Assembly: GCA_965220665.1 (NCBI GenBank)
Contig: CBDCQQ010000005.1
Location: forward strand, 2,418,001-2,482,000
DNA: 64,000 bases
DNA from: JAJDZL01 sp965220665
Lineage (GTDB): Bacteria > Pseudomonadota > Gammaproteobacteria > Arenicellales > JAJDZL01
Direction of reading: 5' to 3'
How positions within the stretch are numbered: position 1 is the stretch's first letter; every line of letters starts with the position of its first letter. The notes beneath the pieces are model-generated. The model was not told the DNA's origin, did not search any database, and worked only from the letters and a program-made list of their open reading frames with translations. The translations under genes and the position numbers were made by a program. This document shows, piece after piece, positions 37,935-46,568 of this stretch.

Positions 37935-39309
37935 CGGTCAACTACTTGCCATGGCGATGCTCGTAACAATCTGCGGAGCCATGCTGGTTGGGTATCAGGT
38001 TGCATTCACTCTTGCGGGTGTTGGTGTGGTGTTTGCCATAATCGGGCAGTCCATGGGTGTCTTCGACATGCTGTTTTTCAACGCCCTTCCTTCGCGATTT
38101 TTTGGAGTGATGACCAACGAGCTACTGGTTGCAGTCCCGTTATTTGTCTTCATGGGGGTGATGCTTGAGAAATCCAAAATCGCAGAAGATCTTCTGACAA
38201 CAATGGGACAGTGTTTTGGAGCATTGCGCGGTGGGCTCGGCATCTCGGTAACATTCGTTGGCATGCTGCTTGCCGCCACGACCGGCATCGTCGGCGCGAC
38301 AGTGGTAACGATGGGGTTGCTTAGCCTGCCAACAATGCTGCGTGCAAATTATGACCCTAAACTTGCGTGTGGGACAATTTGTGCGGCCGGAACGCTTGGT
38401 CAAATTATTCCGCCTTCGGTGGTGTTGGTGTTGCTCGGCGACGTACTGGCGGGTATGTACAGCGAAGCGCAACTTTCGATCGGAAATTTCCTGTTCGAAC
38501 CGTTCTCCGTCATTGACCTTTTTGCCGGTGCTGTGCTACCGGGATTGCTTCTTGTGGCGTTGTACTTCGGCTGGCAAGTCACGGTTGCCATGTTTCGTCC
38601 TGCAGCGTCCCCTGCATACTATGACTCGAGTATGGATCGAAGTCACCTTACTACCCAAATCATCAAAGTCCTTATTCCACCACTGTTTCTCATTCTAGCC
38701 GTACTCGGCTCCATTCTCGGCGGGCTGGCGACGCCTACTGAAGCAGCTTCATTCGGCGCGGTTGGCGCTATGTTGCTGGCGGCTGTGCGCAAGATGTTAA
38801 ACTGGAAAATATTGGGAGAGGTGGTTCGCTCTACAACCCGCATTTCGTGCATGGTTTTTGGCATATTGATCGGTGCATCATTGTTTTCGCTGACATTTCG
38901 CGGCTTAGGTGGTGACGAAGTAGTAGAACATTTTCTTCTTTCGTTGCCGGGCGGTACGATAACGGCTTTGGTTTTCGTGATGATCCTGATTTTTCTTTTG
39001 GGATTCATTCTTGAGTTTATCGAAATTGTTTTCATCGTCGTGCCGATTTTTGCGCCGGCACTGCTCAAGACCGACATCAATCCGATTTGGCTTGGTGTGA
39101 TGATCGGCTTGAATCTTCAGACCAGCTTTATGACGCCACCATTTGGCTGGGCGCTGTTTTATTTACGGGGTGTGGCGCCTAAACGAATTAAAACTGGCGA
39201 CATTTATCGCGGTGTTATTCCTTTCGTCGTACTGCAACTTATCGCTCTTTGTATTCTGGCCTATTTTCCACAGCTGGCGACCTGGCTGCCAAAACAACTT
39301 TTCGGTTAA
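37927..39309 (+). CDS. dctM: TRAP transporter large permease DctM
   Basis: A 460-residue protein with about 12 helices. It matches DctM in AVPLFVFMGVMLEKSKIAEDLL, GATVVTMGLLSLPTML, AGTLGQIIPPSVVLVLLGDVL and FMTPPFGWALFYLRGVAP. The GTG at 37927 is chosen because of a strong AAGGAGG about seven bases upstream; it overlaps dctQ. No binding-protein gene follows directly, but one (dctP) occurs at 49668 after about 10 kb of mobile DNA. Confidence 0.92.
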   Translation: MDSGQLLAMAMLVTICGAMLVGYQVAFTLAGVGVVFAIIGQSMGVFDMLFFNALPSRFFGVMTNELLVAVPLFVFMGVMLEKSKIAEDLLTTMGQCFGALRGGLGISVTFVGMLLAATTGIVGATVVTMGLLSLPTMLRANYDPKLACGTICAAGTLGQIIPPSVVLVLLGDVLAGMYSEAQLSIGNFLFEPFSVIDLFAGAVLPGLLLVALYFGWQVTVAMFRPAASPAYYDSSMDRSHLTTQIIKVLIPPLFLILAVLGSILGGLATPTEAASFGAVGAMLLAAVRKMLNWKILGEVVRSTTRISCMVFGILIGASLFSLTFRGLGGDEVVEHFLLSLPGGTITALVFVMILIFLLGFILEFIEIVFIVVPIFAPALLKTDINPIWLGVMIGLNLQTSFMTPPFGWALFYLRGVAPKRIKTGDIYRGVIPFVVLQLIALCILAYFPQLATWLPKQLFG

Positions 39310-39343
39310 ATTGCGCAGGCAATTGCGTTCTGATTGAGCAATT

Positions 39344-39733
39344 TCAAGGGATTGAACTCCAGCCTCTCTCGTATGTCCAACGACTCGGTGAGCGATTGTC
39401 ATCAATCGCTACACGCTCCAAAGGTATGATGAAATTCCCGACTTCGCAAATGACTGTGTCTAGATCAGGTTCGTCGATTAGCAGCGGGTCTCGGGCAAGA
39501 ATCGATCGCCACTGTCTGAGTTTTTGAGAATCCTCTGATAATACCCGTGTCAATGACGGAGGACGTTCGAGTGGAATGGTGGTATCTCGACTCGTAAAGG
39601 TGGTTCGAATGGCAGTAGCAAGGGTCACACCATTGATCTCGAAAAGTCTTGACATAGCAAGAAGATCGTAAAAATTTTCCATGCGTCTGTTCGCAAGGTC
39701 GAGCGATACAATGCTGGAAATTAACCTGTTGCT
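39344..39733 (-). pseudogene. C-terminal remnant of AbiEii toxin (nucleotidyltransferase)
   Basis: About 130 codons remain, beginning at the border of the ISAzo13-like element. The frame reads SIVSLDLANRRMENFYDLLAM and then AIRTTFTSRDTTIPLERPPSL and QKLRQWRSILAR, which is the C-terminal part of the AbiEii/AbiGii family. In the usual R-x-K-D-x-x-D motif the residues here are RMENFYD, lacking the Lys-Asp pair. The N-terminal polymerase-like domain with the GS-x-D metal site is missing. The antitoxin gene abiEi lies across the IS at 41759, so this locus was once an abiE operon. Confidence 0.75.
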
Positions 39734-39794
39734 CCTTAGGGTTGGCGCAAAAATAACTTGATGGATTTAGTCGGCGACGGGTGAAATCGGGTCG

Positions 39795-40712
39795 TTAATA
39801 AGATGTGGGCTTGATGGTGTAATTCCACTGCGGAATATGTTTGTCATTGACACAATTGAGTGCTTTCATCTGCTGATCGGTGATTTTAATGCCTTTGTCG
39901 TAAACGGTTTCCACCAAATGCGCGGTGACGCTCAGGCCCGTTTGGGTTGTCGTCGTCCTCAGGTATTGAAGGATGACATCAACGTGCTCCAGCACCACGC
40001 CCGCCCAATGTTTGGACACCTCAGAGAAAAGGCGGTGTTCAATGGGATTCCATTTTGATGCGCCGGAAGGATAGTGAGCCACCGTGACCTGAATGTTGAA
40101 CGGATCGGCAACGAGGTGCTGCAGATTGAATTTCCAGGCGCGGGGCCGACAGCCGTTGCTGCCCCCGGCATCTGCGAGAATCACGATCTCAGTGGCATCG
40201 GGATATCGCTCGAGACCTTCAGACTGCCACCATTGGGCAATGCAATCGACCGCAAACTGCGGCGTGTCGTGCGAACAGCCCACATAGAAACTTCCAGCAT
40301 TGGCCTGCAGATCGTAAATGCCATAAGGCACGACAATTCCGTCGGCGAGTGAACGGAAATCATGATCGTTGACAGGCTCTGGCGTCCGTCCCCACTTGGC
40401 GCCAGGATTTTTAAACCGCCCGACCAGTTCTTTCTTCTTGCTGTCAACACTAATCAGCGGGATACCCTGATGCTGGCATTCACTGCGGATGCCGGCAATC
40501 TTCTGAAACTGTTCATCCCGCTGCAGAGGTGAACATGAAGCGATGCGCTTATGGTTCACGCGGAGCGCATAACCGATCGACTTCAGCAGCCGTGAAACCG
40601 TGCGCGCACCAATGACAATCCCATAATGAGCCAGTTGCCGTGCAACGGTTTCTGTGGTTCGCCGGGTCCATAACTGCCCGCTGACCGGACAGCCAGCCGT
40701 GTCGTCTTCCAT
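39795..40712 (-). CDS. ISAzo13-family transposase, C-terminal frame
   Basis: This frame holds the catalytic domain: TTETVARQLAHYGIVIGARTVSRLLKSIGYALRVNHKR, ISVDSKKKELVGRFKNPG, VILADAGGSNGCR and KWNPIEHRLFSEVSKHW, which are diagnostic ISAzo13 transposase segments with the DDE residues. It lies in the -1 frame relative to the upstream frame; coding similarity continues back to the A9 run at 40744-40752 (minus strand). Joined through a -1 slip there, the two frames would give a protein of about 565 residues. Confidence 0.85.
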   Translation of the reverse strand: MEDDTAGCPVSGQLWTRRTTETVARQLAHYGIVIGARTVSRLLKSIGYALRVNHKRIASCSPLQRDEQFQKIAGIRSECQHQGIPLISVDSKKKELVGRFKNPGAKWGRTPEPVNDHDFRSLADGIVVPYGIYDLQANAGSFYVGCSHDTPQFAVDCIAQWWQSEGLERYPDATEIVILADAGGSNGCRPRAWKFNLQHLVADPFNIQVTVAHYPSGASKWNPIEHRLFSEVSKHWAGVVLEHVDVILQYLRTTTTQTGLSVTAHLVETVYDKGIKITDQQMKALNCVNDKHIPQWNYTIKPTSY

Positions 40713-40732
40713 CAGTTGAGTGAGCAGCCCGA

Positions 40733-41491
40733 TCAGGCCAGCGTTTTTTTTTCAACGGCCCTGCGTCCGCCGCCAGGCTGCCGGATGCGATTCGGATCCA
40801 ACCCGCCTGTCAACAGCTGTCGGCGACCGGTTGCAACCGTCGCTGCGGAGATTCCCAAAGCGCTGGCCACCCTTCGGTCCCCGCCATGACCGTAACGCAG
40901 CGACTCCAGTCCGGCAAACAGCCGCCGCTGACGCTCATCCAGCAGACCGAACAGCGCCGCTGCCGCGGTGTCCACACGGTTGTCCCGATAGACATCCGAC
41001 GGCAACTCAGGCAATCCGTCCGCACTGAGGATCTGCCGGGCATGCAGCTGCTTTTTGCGCTGCACCGGATCCACACTGCAATACACAATATGACCGTCCG
41101 CCTCGGCCCGGACCACGCGTCCGTCCCGGGTGAGTTTATACAGCGTGCCGTATGCCTCAACGCCGACCAGCCCGCTCAGCTCGCGGGCCCGATACCCGGC
41201 ACTTGAGTTGTGGGTCAGATACGCGGCTGTTGACATCAGCGAGCCGCGGCTCGAGAAACGGATGCCGTCATGATTCCAAAGGCCGTATTCGTCGTAGCCG
41301 GCCAGTTCATCCAGCGTGTAGTAGCGTCCGCAGTGCGAATAACTGGAACGGCAGCCGGCCTGTACGAGTTTGCGGCACACCGTGCGGTGGCTGGGCGAGC
41401 CGAGTGCGGCTGCAATTTCCGGCAAAGAGGCCACGATGTGATGATGCAGCAGCTCGATGACGGGCTGTGTGGTGAAAGTATGGGTTCTCAT
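40733..41491 (-). CDS. ISAzo13-like transposase, N-terminal frame with winged-helix extension
   Basis: The last 80 residues (LFGLLDERQRRLFAGLESLRYGHGG, VASALGISAATVATGRRQLL, PGGGRRAVEKK) are the normal ISAzo13 transposase N-terminus. The first roughly 170 residues, from MRTHTF at 41491, are not part of the core family. They look like tandem winged-helix domains (IVASLPEIAAALGSP, RRTVCRK-like recognition helix, SYSHCGRYYTLDELA). The frame stops just after an A9 run at 40744-40752 that can serve as a -1 slippage site into the catalytic frame. Upstream lies a 12-bp inverted repeat that may be its operator. Confidence 0.78.
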   Translation of the reverse strand: MRTHTFTTQPVIELLHHHIVASLPEIAAALGSPSHRTVCRKLVQAGCRSSYSHCGRYYTLDELAGYDEYGLWNHDGIRFSSRGSLMSTAAYLTHNSSAGYRARELSGLVGVEAYGTLYKLTRDGRVVRAEADGHIVYCSVDPVQRKKQLHARQILSADGLPELPSDVYRDNRVDTAAAALFGLLDERQRRLFAGLESLRYGHGGDRRVASALGISAATVATGRRQLLTGGLDPNRIRQPGGGRRAVEKKTLA

Positions 41492-41502
41492 GGCGGTTCC
41501 TA

Positions 41503-41542
41503 TATGACATAATGGTACATTCGTATATCTCATTATGTCATA
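41503..41542. promoter_or_regulatory. Inverted repeat upstream of the IS transposase (possible operator)
   Basis: TATGACATAATG at 41503-41514 and its exact complement CATTATGTCATA at 41531-41542 flank a 16-bp spacer directly upstream of the transposase ATG at 41491. Nearly the same half-site (CATTATGTCA) occurs in the abiE promoter at 42422-42431. Autoregulation by the winged-helix N-terminus is a reasonable idea but untested. Confidence 0.55.
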
Positions 41543-41758
41543 ATAAAGTCATCCGCATCGGTCGGTAATGCGAATATTGTATAAAATCGACGATCGGATA
41601 CACACCAGATGGAGTAAATCGGTGGCGTGTATATGGCAGATCGGGGTGATCTGCCCAAAATACGGCTAAATGAGAGCCAATATTTGCAAGTTATTTATTC
41701 GCCAGCCCTTAGCTAGGTTTTGCAGCCGCGCACGTACAGAACCGCGGTGTTACTCGGT

Positions 41759-42370
41759 TCACGTACCATCGGCAACCACGGCTTCTAGATATGGTCGAAG
41801 AACAGACCAGATTCGGAGCTCGCGGGCATAATCAACGATTTGCGCTGGTTTGGTTTTGCCGGATCTCACCACATAGTGGAGACTTTTGAGCGCGATATCG
41901 AGACCGACGTGCTGTCTGAATCGAAAGCAATCGACGACTGTTTTGGCCGGATCAAATATGGGAACCGACACACCGTCAATAGTGTGGAATTGAACACCCA
42001 GCGAAAGGGCTCGCGGCCCGAACCGTACGATTCGAATAGGGGGATAGTCGATCTTAGGCTTACGTGCTTTTGAACCTATGGCGAGCCAAATTCGACCAGG
42101 CATTAGAAGCGTAAGGTCATGGAACTGAAGGGCGGAGACGAGACAAATGACCCCTTTGGGTACAAGTTTCGCAACTTCAGCAAGATCGTGCGATACGGTC
42201 AATTCGGCATCGGCGAGCTGGTAGAGCCCGCGGGTGACTCGGGTAAGAGTTTGTTCTTTCAGCATACGAGCGAGTGTCTCCTGGTGAATTCCAGCATTGC
42301 TGAGCTCGACACCACGCATGGGGCCACAGGCTTTGAGAAGGGTAACAGCCCGATCTTTCTGTGATGTCAT
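41759..42370 (-). CDS. abiEi: AbiEi-family antitoxin (type IV TA)
   Basis: The 203-residue protein from MTSQKDRAVTLLKACGPMRGVELSNAGI has a winged-helix N-terminal domain and the AbiEi C-terminal domain. Family segments include VTRGLYQLADAEL, VPKGVICLVSALQFHDL, PIRIVRFG, VPIFDPAKTVVDCFRFR and a C-terminal helix with LRPYLEAVV. AbiEi represses its operon and neutralises AbiEii indirectly. It ends acgTGA, where an overlapping GTGA could have started abiEii, but only about 49 bases remain before the IS. The antitoxin looks intact although its toxin is destroyed. A start at 42400 is also possible. Confidence 0.85.
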   Translation of the reverse strand: MTSQKDRAVTLLKACGPMRGVELSNAGIHQETLARMLKEQTLTRVTRGLYQLADAELTVSHDLAEVAKLVPKGVICLVSALQFHDLTLLMPGRIWLAIGSKARKPKIDYPPIRIVRFGPRALSLGVQFHTIDGVSVPIFDPAKTVVDCFRFRQHVGLDIALKSLHYVVRSGKTKPAQIVDYARELRIWSVLRPYLEAVVADGT

Positions 42371-42434
42371 AAGTACAGTCGATGTGTGATGAATTGTCAT
42401 ATGATAATAGCTATTATCCGACATTATGTCACAT
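42365..42434. promoter_or_regulatory. abiE promoter region with 16-bp palindrome
   Basis: A perfect palindrome GATAATAGCTATTATC lies at 42403-42418, just upstream of abiEi. TGTCAT occurs at 42365-42370 and again at 42395-42400, 30 bp apart, and CATTATGTCA at 42422-42431. AbiEi antitoxins of studied systems bind inverted repeats in their own promoters, so this is the likely operator region. Confidence 0.6.
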
Positions 42435-42457
42435 CGAACATTACGAAAGTTGAATTC

Positions 42458-42663
42458 TTCAGACTCATTTCCGATTGGATAACACTCTAAGACGGTGGTG
42501 TTTGAAGTAGTGGACGACAAGATGGGTTGCTACAGCTCAATTGAGGTGCTTCGACTATCTGTGTTGTTCAAGAAAGATTCGGTGGCTGATGATGATCGGT
42601 CTGCTGATCAAAGCGAGCGACTGTTCCAGTCAGCAAATCACCCGGCTAGTTAAGCATTATTAG
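42458..42663 (+). mobile_element. Relic of an IS related to the 30.8-kb element
   Basis: The sequence at 42458-42486 (TTCAGACTCATTT...TAACACT) is a close match to the right inverted repeat of the intact IS at 32355-32384. It is followed by decayed coding sequence: VVFEVVDDKMG matches AVVFEVIDSKA, and after a frame change GLLIKASDCSSQQITRLVKHY matches RLLMKVSGYSRQQVARLVKCY of that transposase. Stops and frameshifts make it non-functional. A right-type end directly before an N-terminal coding piece implies deletion or rearrangement between IS copies. Confidence 0.8.
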
Positions 42664-43015
42664 ATGGCGGGCCCGTTTGCCGGGTATGGCACAAACTGAA
42701 AGGGCTGTATTCACGGTGCTTGTGATGGAATTCATACCGGAGGTGTTCGGCCTAGTGGTGTAGCGGTTCAAGATTGGGAAGTAAGCGATGGAAGAACCGC
42801 AGCTGCCAACTGGAATTTTTGGTGACTGGTTTTTGGATGTGGATGAGCAATGCTCCACACGGGGCATTTACAAATACCAGGCGATTGCTACCTATTTGGG
42901 CAAACTTATGTGTAAATGTATTTGATAACACCAGACAGCAGTAATTGAATATTGATTTCGGTCTAGTCTGCCGAGAGGATGTAAATAATTTAGAAAAAGA
43001 GAGTTGAAGTTATCG
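42664..43015. other. Non-coding region between IS relic and palindromes
   Basis: About 350 bp with no recognisable gene. The first part may still derive from mobile DNA; the last 130 bp are A+T rich. Confidence 0.35.
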
Positions 43016-43072
43016 ACATTTTTATGCGCGTAAAAATGGTGTATATTGACACTTTTATGCGCATAAAAGTGT
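43016..43072. promoter_or_regulatory. Two tandem palindromes upstream of the DUF4143 ATPase
   Basis: Palindrome A (about 43017-43038) and palindrome B (43049-43072, a perfect 24-bp inverted repeat) share the pattern TTTTATGCGC followed by its complement. Their centres are about 33 bp apart, close to three DNA turns, so a dimeric regulator could bind both on one face. A TTGACA at 43046-43051 overlaps palindrome B and could be a -35 element. The ATPase gene begins 61 bp downstream. Confidence 0.65.
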
Positions 43073-43133
43073 AATAACACTTAATATCATGCGAAAACAA
43101 AACAAACAGATTTGACTTTATCCGCTTTACGCG

Positions 43134-44444
43134 ATGTTGCAGCGCCTGCGAACCAAGGATCTTCTGAAGTGGAAAAACAATCATCGTCGCAAACCTCTAT
43201 TATTGGATGGTGCACGACAGGTTGGTAAGACCATTTTAATTACCAAAATTTTTGGGGAGAATAATTTTCGGAAAGTGCACCGATTGGATTTTCGGTTGGA
43301 CTCGAGTCTTTCCAAGCTTTTTACTGATTCTCTAGACCCCAAAACAATTCTGTCGAAGATTGAATTGCATCTTAATACCAGTATCAATCTTCACCATGAT
43401 TTGATTTTCTTCGATGAGATTGGCGAGTGCCAGAGTGCTGTTGATTCGCTGAAATATTTCGCAGAAGATCTTTCCCATGCCTATGTATGTGCCTCTGGTT
43501 CAAACATTGGATTATTAGACTCGTTTCCTGTTGGGTCTATTCACCACTTGGAGCTGTTTCCTCTCTGCTATGAAGAGTTTCTAATGGCGAAAGGCAATCC
43601 AAAACTGCTTGAATCATTCCGTGAACGTAGTGATTCACAGTTTGTATTCGATCATCTCTGGTCAACACTTCTTGACTACTATTTTGTTGGTGGCATGCCG
43701 GAAGCTGTAATGCACTGGCATAACAGTCAAGGCCGTTTATATGACAAAGTGAAAGATATCAGGCAAATTCAGAATGATTTAGTTGTAGGATATCGTCAAG
43801 ATTTTGGAAAGTATGCTGGCAGAATTAATGCTCTTCATATTGATGCAGTATTTTCAGCAGTTCCAAGGCAGTTGGCCTCCAATCAGGACAACTCTGTTCA
43901 GCGATTCAAATTCAAGGGTGTTGTCGAACGTAAACATAGATACCGCGATCTGAACGGTCCGATTGATTGGCTGGAAAAAGCAAAATTAGTTCGAAAATGC
44001 TACCCCATATCTAGCAAGCCGAATGCACCTCTTCAAGCTCTGGTTCAAGACAACATCTTCAAGTTGTATTTATTTGATGTCGGTCTCTTAGGCCAAATGC
44101 TTAATCTACCTTATGATGTTCAAAAGCTGCAAAATTTCCAATTCAAGGGGTTCATTGCCGAAAATTTTGTACAAACCGAACTCGCTGTACATTCAGTCTA
44201 CCCTACTTTCTCTTGGCATAAAGCCCGGGCTGAAATCGAGTTAGTGCACCAGTGCAAAGATGGTGAAATCGTTCCTGTCGAAGTAAAGAGTGGATCACGT
44301 ACGCGTGCTAAGAGTCTAGTTTCCTACCTGGAGCGATATCATCCGTCACGGGCGATTCTACTTGCTGGAAAGCCTGCTTATAAAAAGACGGATGTCTTGC
44401 AGCATTGGCCTTTATATGAAGCGCAATTTCTTAGTCAGTTGTGA
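43134..44444 (+). CDS. AAA-family ATPase with DUF4143 domain
   Basis: A 436-residue protein with an N-terminal AAA_14 ATPase: Walker A DGARQVGKT at 25-33, Walker B LIFFDEIGECQSA near 89-101 and the sensor segment ASGSNIGLL. The middle has the YYFVGGMPEAV motif, and a C-terminal DUF4143 domain (LYLFDVGLLGQMLNLP, GFIAENFVQTELAV, FSWHKARAEIELV, VEVKSGS) resembles a restriction-endonuclease fold with E...VEVK. Such proteins are abundant, strain-variable and of unknown function. It is a single gene behind tandem palindromes in a patch of mobile DNA. Confidence 0.87.
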   Translation: MLQRLRTKDLLKWKNNHRRKPLLLDGARQVGKTILITKIFGENNFRKVHRLDFRLDSSLSKLFTDSLDPKTILSKIELHLNTSINLHHDLIFFDEIGECQSAVDSLKYFAEDLSHAYVCASGSNIGLLDSFPVGSIHHLELFPLCYEEFLMAKGNPKLLESFRERSDSQFVFDHLWSTLLDYYFVGGMPEAVMHWHNSQGRLYDKVKDIRQIQNDLVVGYRQDFGKYAGRINALHIDAVFSAVPRQLASNQDNSVQRFKFKGVVERKHRYRDLNGPIDWLEKAKLVRKCYPISSKPNAPLQALVQDNIFKLYLFDVGLLGQMLNLPYDVQKLQNFQFKGFIAENFVQTELAVHSVYPTFSWHKARAEIELVHQCKDGEIVPVEVKSGSRTRAKSLVSYLERYHPSRAILLAGKPAYKKTDVLQHWPLYEAQFLSQL

Positions 44445-44841
44445 TTCTTTATTGTCGGACTACTGCTTTCCAATTTTGAAACTATGCGTTTGAAGCAACA
44501 GCCAAGACTGATGTGTCAAGTCGATCATTGGGTCAAGTTTAGTACAGAAACCATTTCCTCTGATCACCCGGTTCATCATTGAGACAGTCAGGTACCAGCA
44601 AGCTGTAATATTTTTGCTTGACGATTACCAACAAGTGCAATTCTGGGTAACTCTGCAATGCGATTTTGAACATTCAGTGCAACTGAATCTGACTGCGTAA
44701 GCGCTACAATTGGAAGTCTGGAAATCTCTGAGGGAATTTTTAGATCGGTAACCCCTTGAATAGACGCGCGATTCAGCGGGTCTGAATTTTCGTTTACCCC
44801 ACAAAAACCGCCAATCAGGCGCCATTTGCGGCCTGTCAGGG
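44445..44841. other. Region without a supported gene
   Basis: About 400 bp between the ATPase stop and the probable edge of the next IS. A 90-codon minus-strand frame (44588-44860) exists, but I do not recognise it; it runs into the IS border and may be a fragment of a lost gene. Confidence 0.35.
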
Positions 44842-45026
44842 CAAAATCCCGAATTTCCACCCCAACCGTTCAGCGCGCCGCTGAGCCCTCTGCGGGCACC
44901 TGGCCGAATCCAACGAAAATCATCTAATGATTTGTTTTAATTGACAAATAATGCCATGAGCGAATCCCAATCGTGTATAATTGACTCCATAAAAGAAACA
45001 AAAACCAACCCACGGGAGATTCACGC

Positions 45027-46280
45027 ATGGCACTCATCAATTATGACCTTTTCGCGTCTGACTCTGCAGACAATTGTGAGCTGAAAAACCTGACCGCACT
45101 GCTCGAACAGCTCGACTTCTCAGAGCTCATCAATGAGATTCTCATCCGCCGCAAAGGCAGAGGCCGGCGGGACTGGCCCATCGAAGCGATGCTCAATGCC
45201 GTGTTCGCGATCGACATTCTGCAGCACCGCAGCGTGTCCGGATTCGTCCGGGAGCTGAAACGCAACCCCGCGCTGATGCATGTGCTGGGCTTTCCGATGC
45301 GGCGTGGGTTTCACACCGACCCGGCCTTTGGCGGTTATGCGGTGCCGAGTGATTCGGCCTTTTGCCGGTTCATCCGACTGCTGACCGAGATTGAACGCGG
45401 TACCGGTGCGCTGATGCGGGTGTTTGAGGCGCAGGTCGATGAGATCGCGGCACTGCTGCCGGACTTTGGAAAAAGTGTCGGCTACGACGGCAAAGCCGTC
45501 GAATCGCATTCGACCGGCCGGCCGCTCAAGCATAAGGCAATCGACAAAACCACCGGCCGGCATCCCACCTCGGATCCGGATGCCAGCTGGGGCGTGCATG
45601 AGCAGTACGGGACTGATCAGAACGGCCGGGAAGTCAGGAAAACCAAGAAATGGTTTGGTTACACGCTGCACACGCACGGGGACGTGACTTACGAGCTGCC
45701 GATTCGGTTTCGGCTGGAAACGGCCCGCGAGTCCGAATACCGTCACTGTGAGGGGTTGATTGAAGAGCATGAGAAGCTGTGGTTCTTTGACCGGTGCAGG
45801 AGTTTCGTGGCCGACCGGGGGCTTGACAGCAACCAGATCAGAAAGCGCCTGTTTAAGAACGATATCCTGCCGGTGATTGACACCCGCCGGATGTGGCAGG
45901 ACGTCAATCTGCATCCGCAGCAGCTGAAGGTGCCGACCCGGCCGCTGGATGAGTCGAAGGTGGATACGATTCTTCGCACGGAGAACGGCAGTCTGTACTG
46001 TCAGTGTCCTCAGAGCCGGGAACTTCGACGGATGCACTATCAGGGACGGGAGCAGAAGCGCGGTACGCTCAAGTGGGCCTGTCCGGCGGCCAGTTATGAT
46101 TTCACCTGTAAAGGCCAGGCGGCCTGTTACCGCATGGGTCAGGTGAAACCGGGGTCGAAGAGCCGGGTGGTGCGGGTGAAGATGGACCCGGATCATCTTC
46201 GCAATTACGGCCCTTTGCCGCCGAATTCATACAAGTGGCGGCGGCATTACGATCAGAGGTCGGCGATGGAGCGGATTTAT
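45027..46280 (+). pseudogene. DDE transposase, 5' part (interrupted by IS21)
   Basis: Residues 1-418 of a transposase with an N-terminal DUF772-like region (WPIEAMLNAVFAIDILQHRSVSGFVRELKRNP in pieces) and the catalytic Asp residues in VGYDGKAVESHS and FVADRGLDS. The frame is cut after MERIY, inside the DDE glutamate helix (QRSAMERIYSRVDQ when joined). The 3' part continues in frame at 49114. A readable but wrong tail to 46409 is encoded by the IS21 end. A GGGAG lies upstream of the ATG at 45027. Confidence 0.85.
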
Positions 46281-46482
46281 TGCGTATTCTACTTAATCCG
46301 AACGCCGAATAAAGTTATCCGAACATGGAATAAACAGTTATCTGAACGCGGCACCTGTTTTCGGAACCGGCAGTGTCTTTCTCAGTGTCTTTTTCAGTCT
46401 CTTATTTAACGATGAAACACCTCCCGATGTCAAGTCAGAATCAGCGTTCAATATGCCAAGGAGCGTAAATAAGTCGGTTGGC

Positions 46483-46555
46483 AACCCTGTTAAAAAACCC
46501 GTAGGCAAGCGTGCCTGCACGCTTGAACTTGCCGTAGGGAATTTTTCACAGGGTT
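46483..46555. terminator. Nested inverted repeats after istB
   Basis: AACCCTGT at 46483-46490 pairs with ACAGGGTT at 46548-46555, and between them CAAGCGTG/CACGCTTG (46506-46525) forms a second stem. It sits just beyond the istB stop and could end istAB transcription; there is no long T run, so the terminator call is tentative. Confidence 0.45.
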
Positions 46556-46568
46556 GGTAATGGACTTA

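Larger units (their letters stand above)
39734..41713 (-). mobile_element. ISAzo13-like insertion sequence, about 1.98 kb
   Basis: Inverted repeats of roughly 27 bp mark the ends. The left end has CCTTAGGGTTGGCGCAA and AATAACTTG ending at 39760; the right end, read inward from 41713, has GCTAAGGGCTGGCGAATA and AATAACTTG ending at 41687. The element is clearly richer in G+C than its surroundings. It contains a transposase in two overlapping frames on the minus strand. I cannot fix the outermost base or a target duplication. It interrupts the abiE locus. Confidence 0.82.

Noticed and set aside
44588..44860. 90-codon minus-strand frame next to the IS border
   Set aside because: Somewhat protein-like, but not recognised and crossing the probable IS edge; not enough support for a gene call.
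45120..46196. Long minus-strand frame antisense to the DDE transposase
   Set aside because: It is rich in His, Pro and Arg with no family resemblance and mirrors the GC-rich transposase codons; the plus-strand transposase is clearly the real gene.
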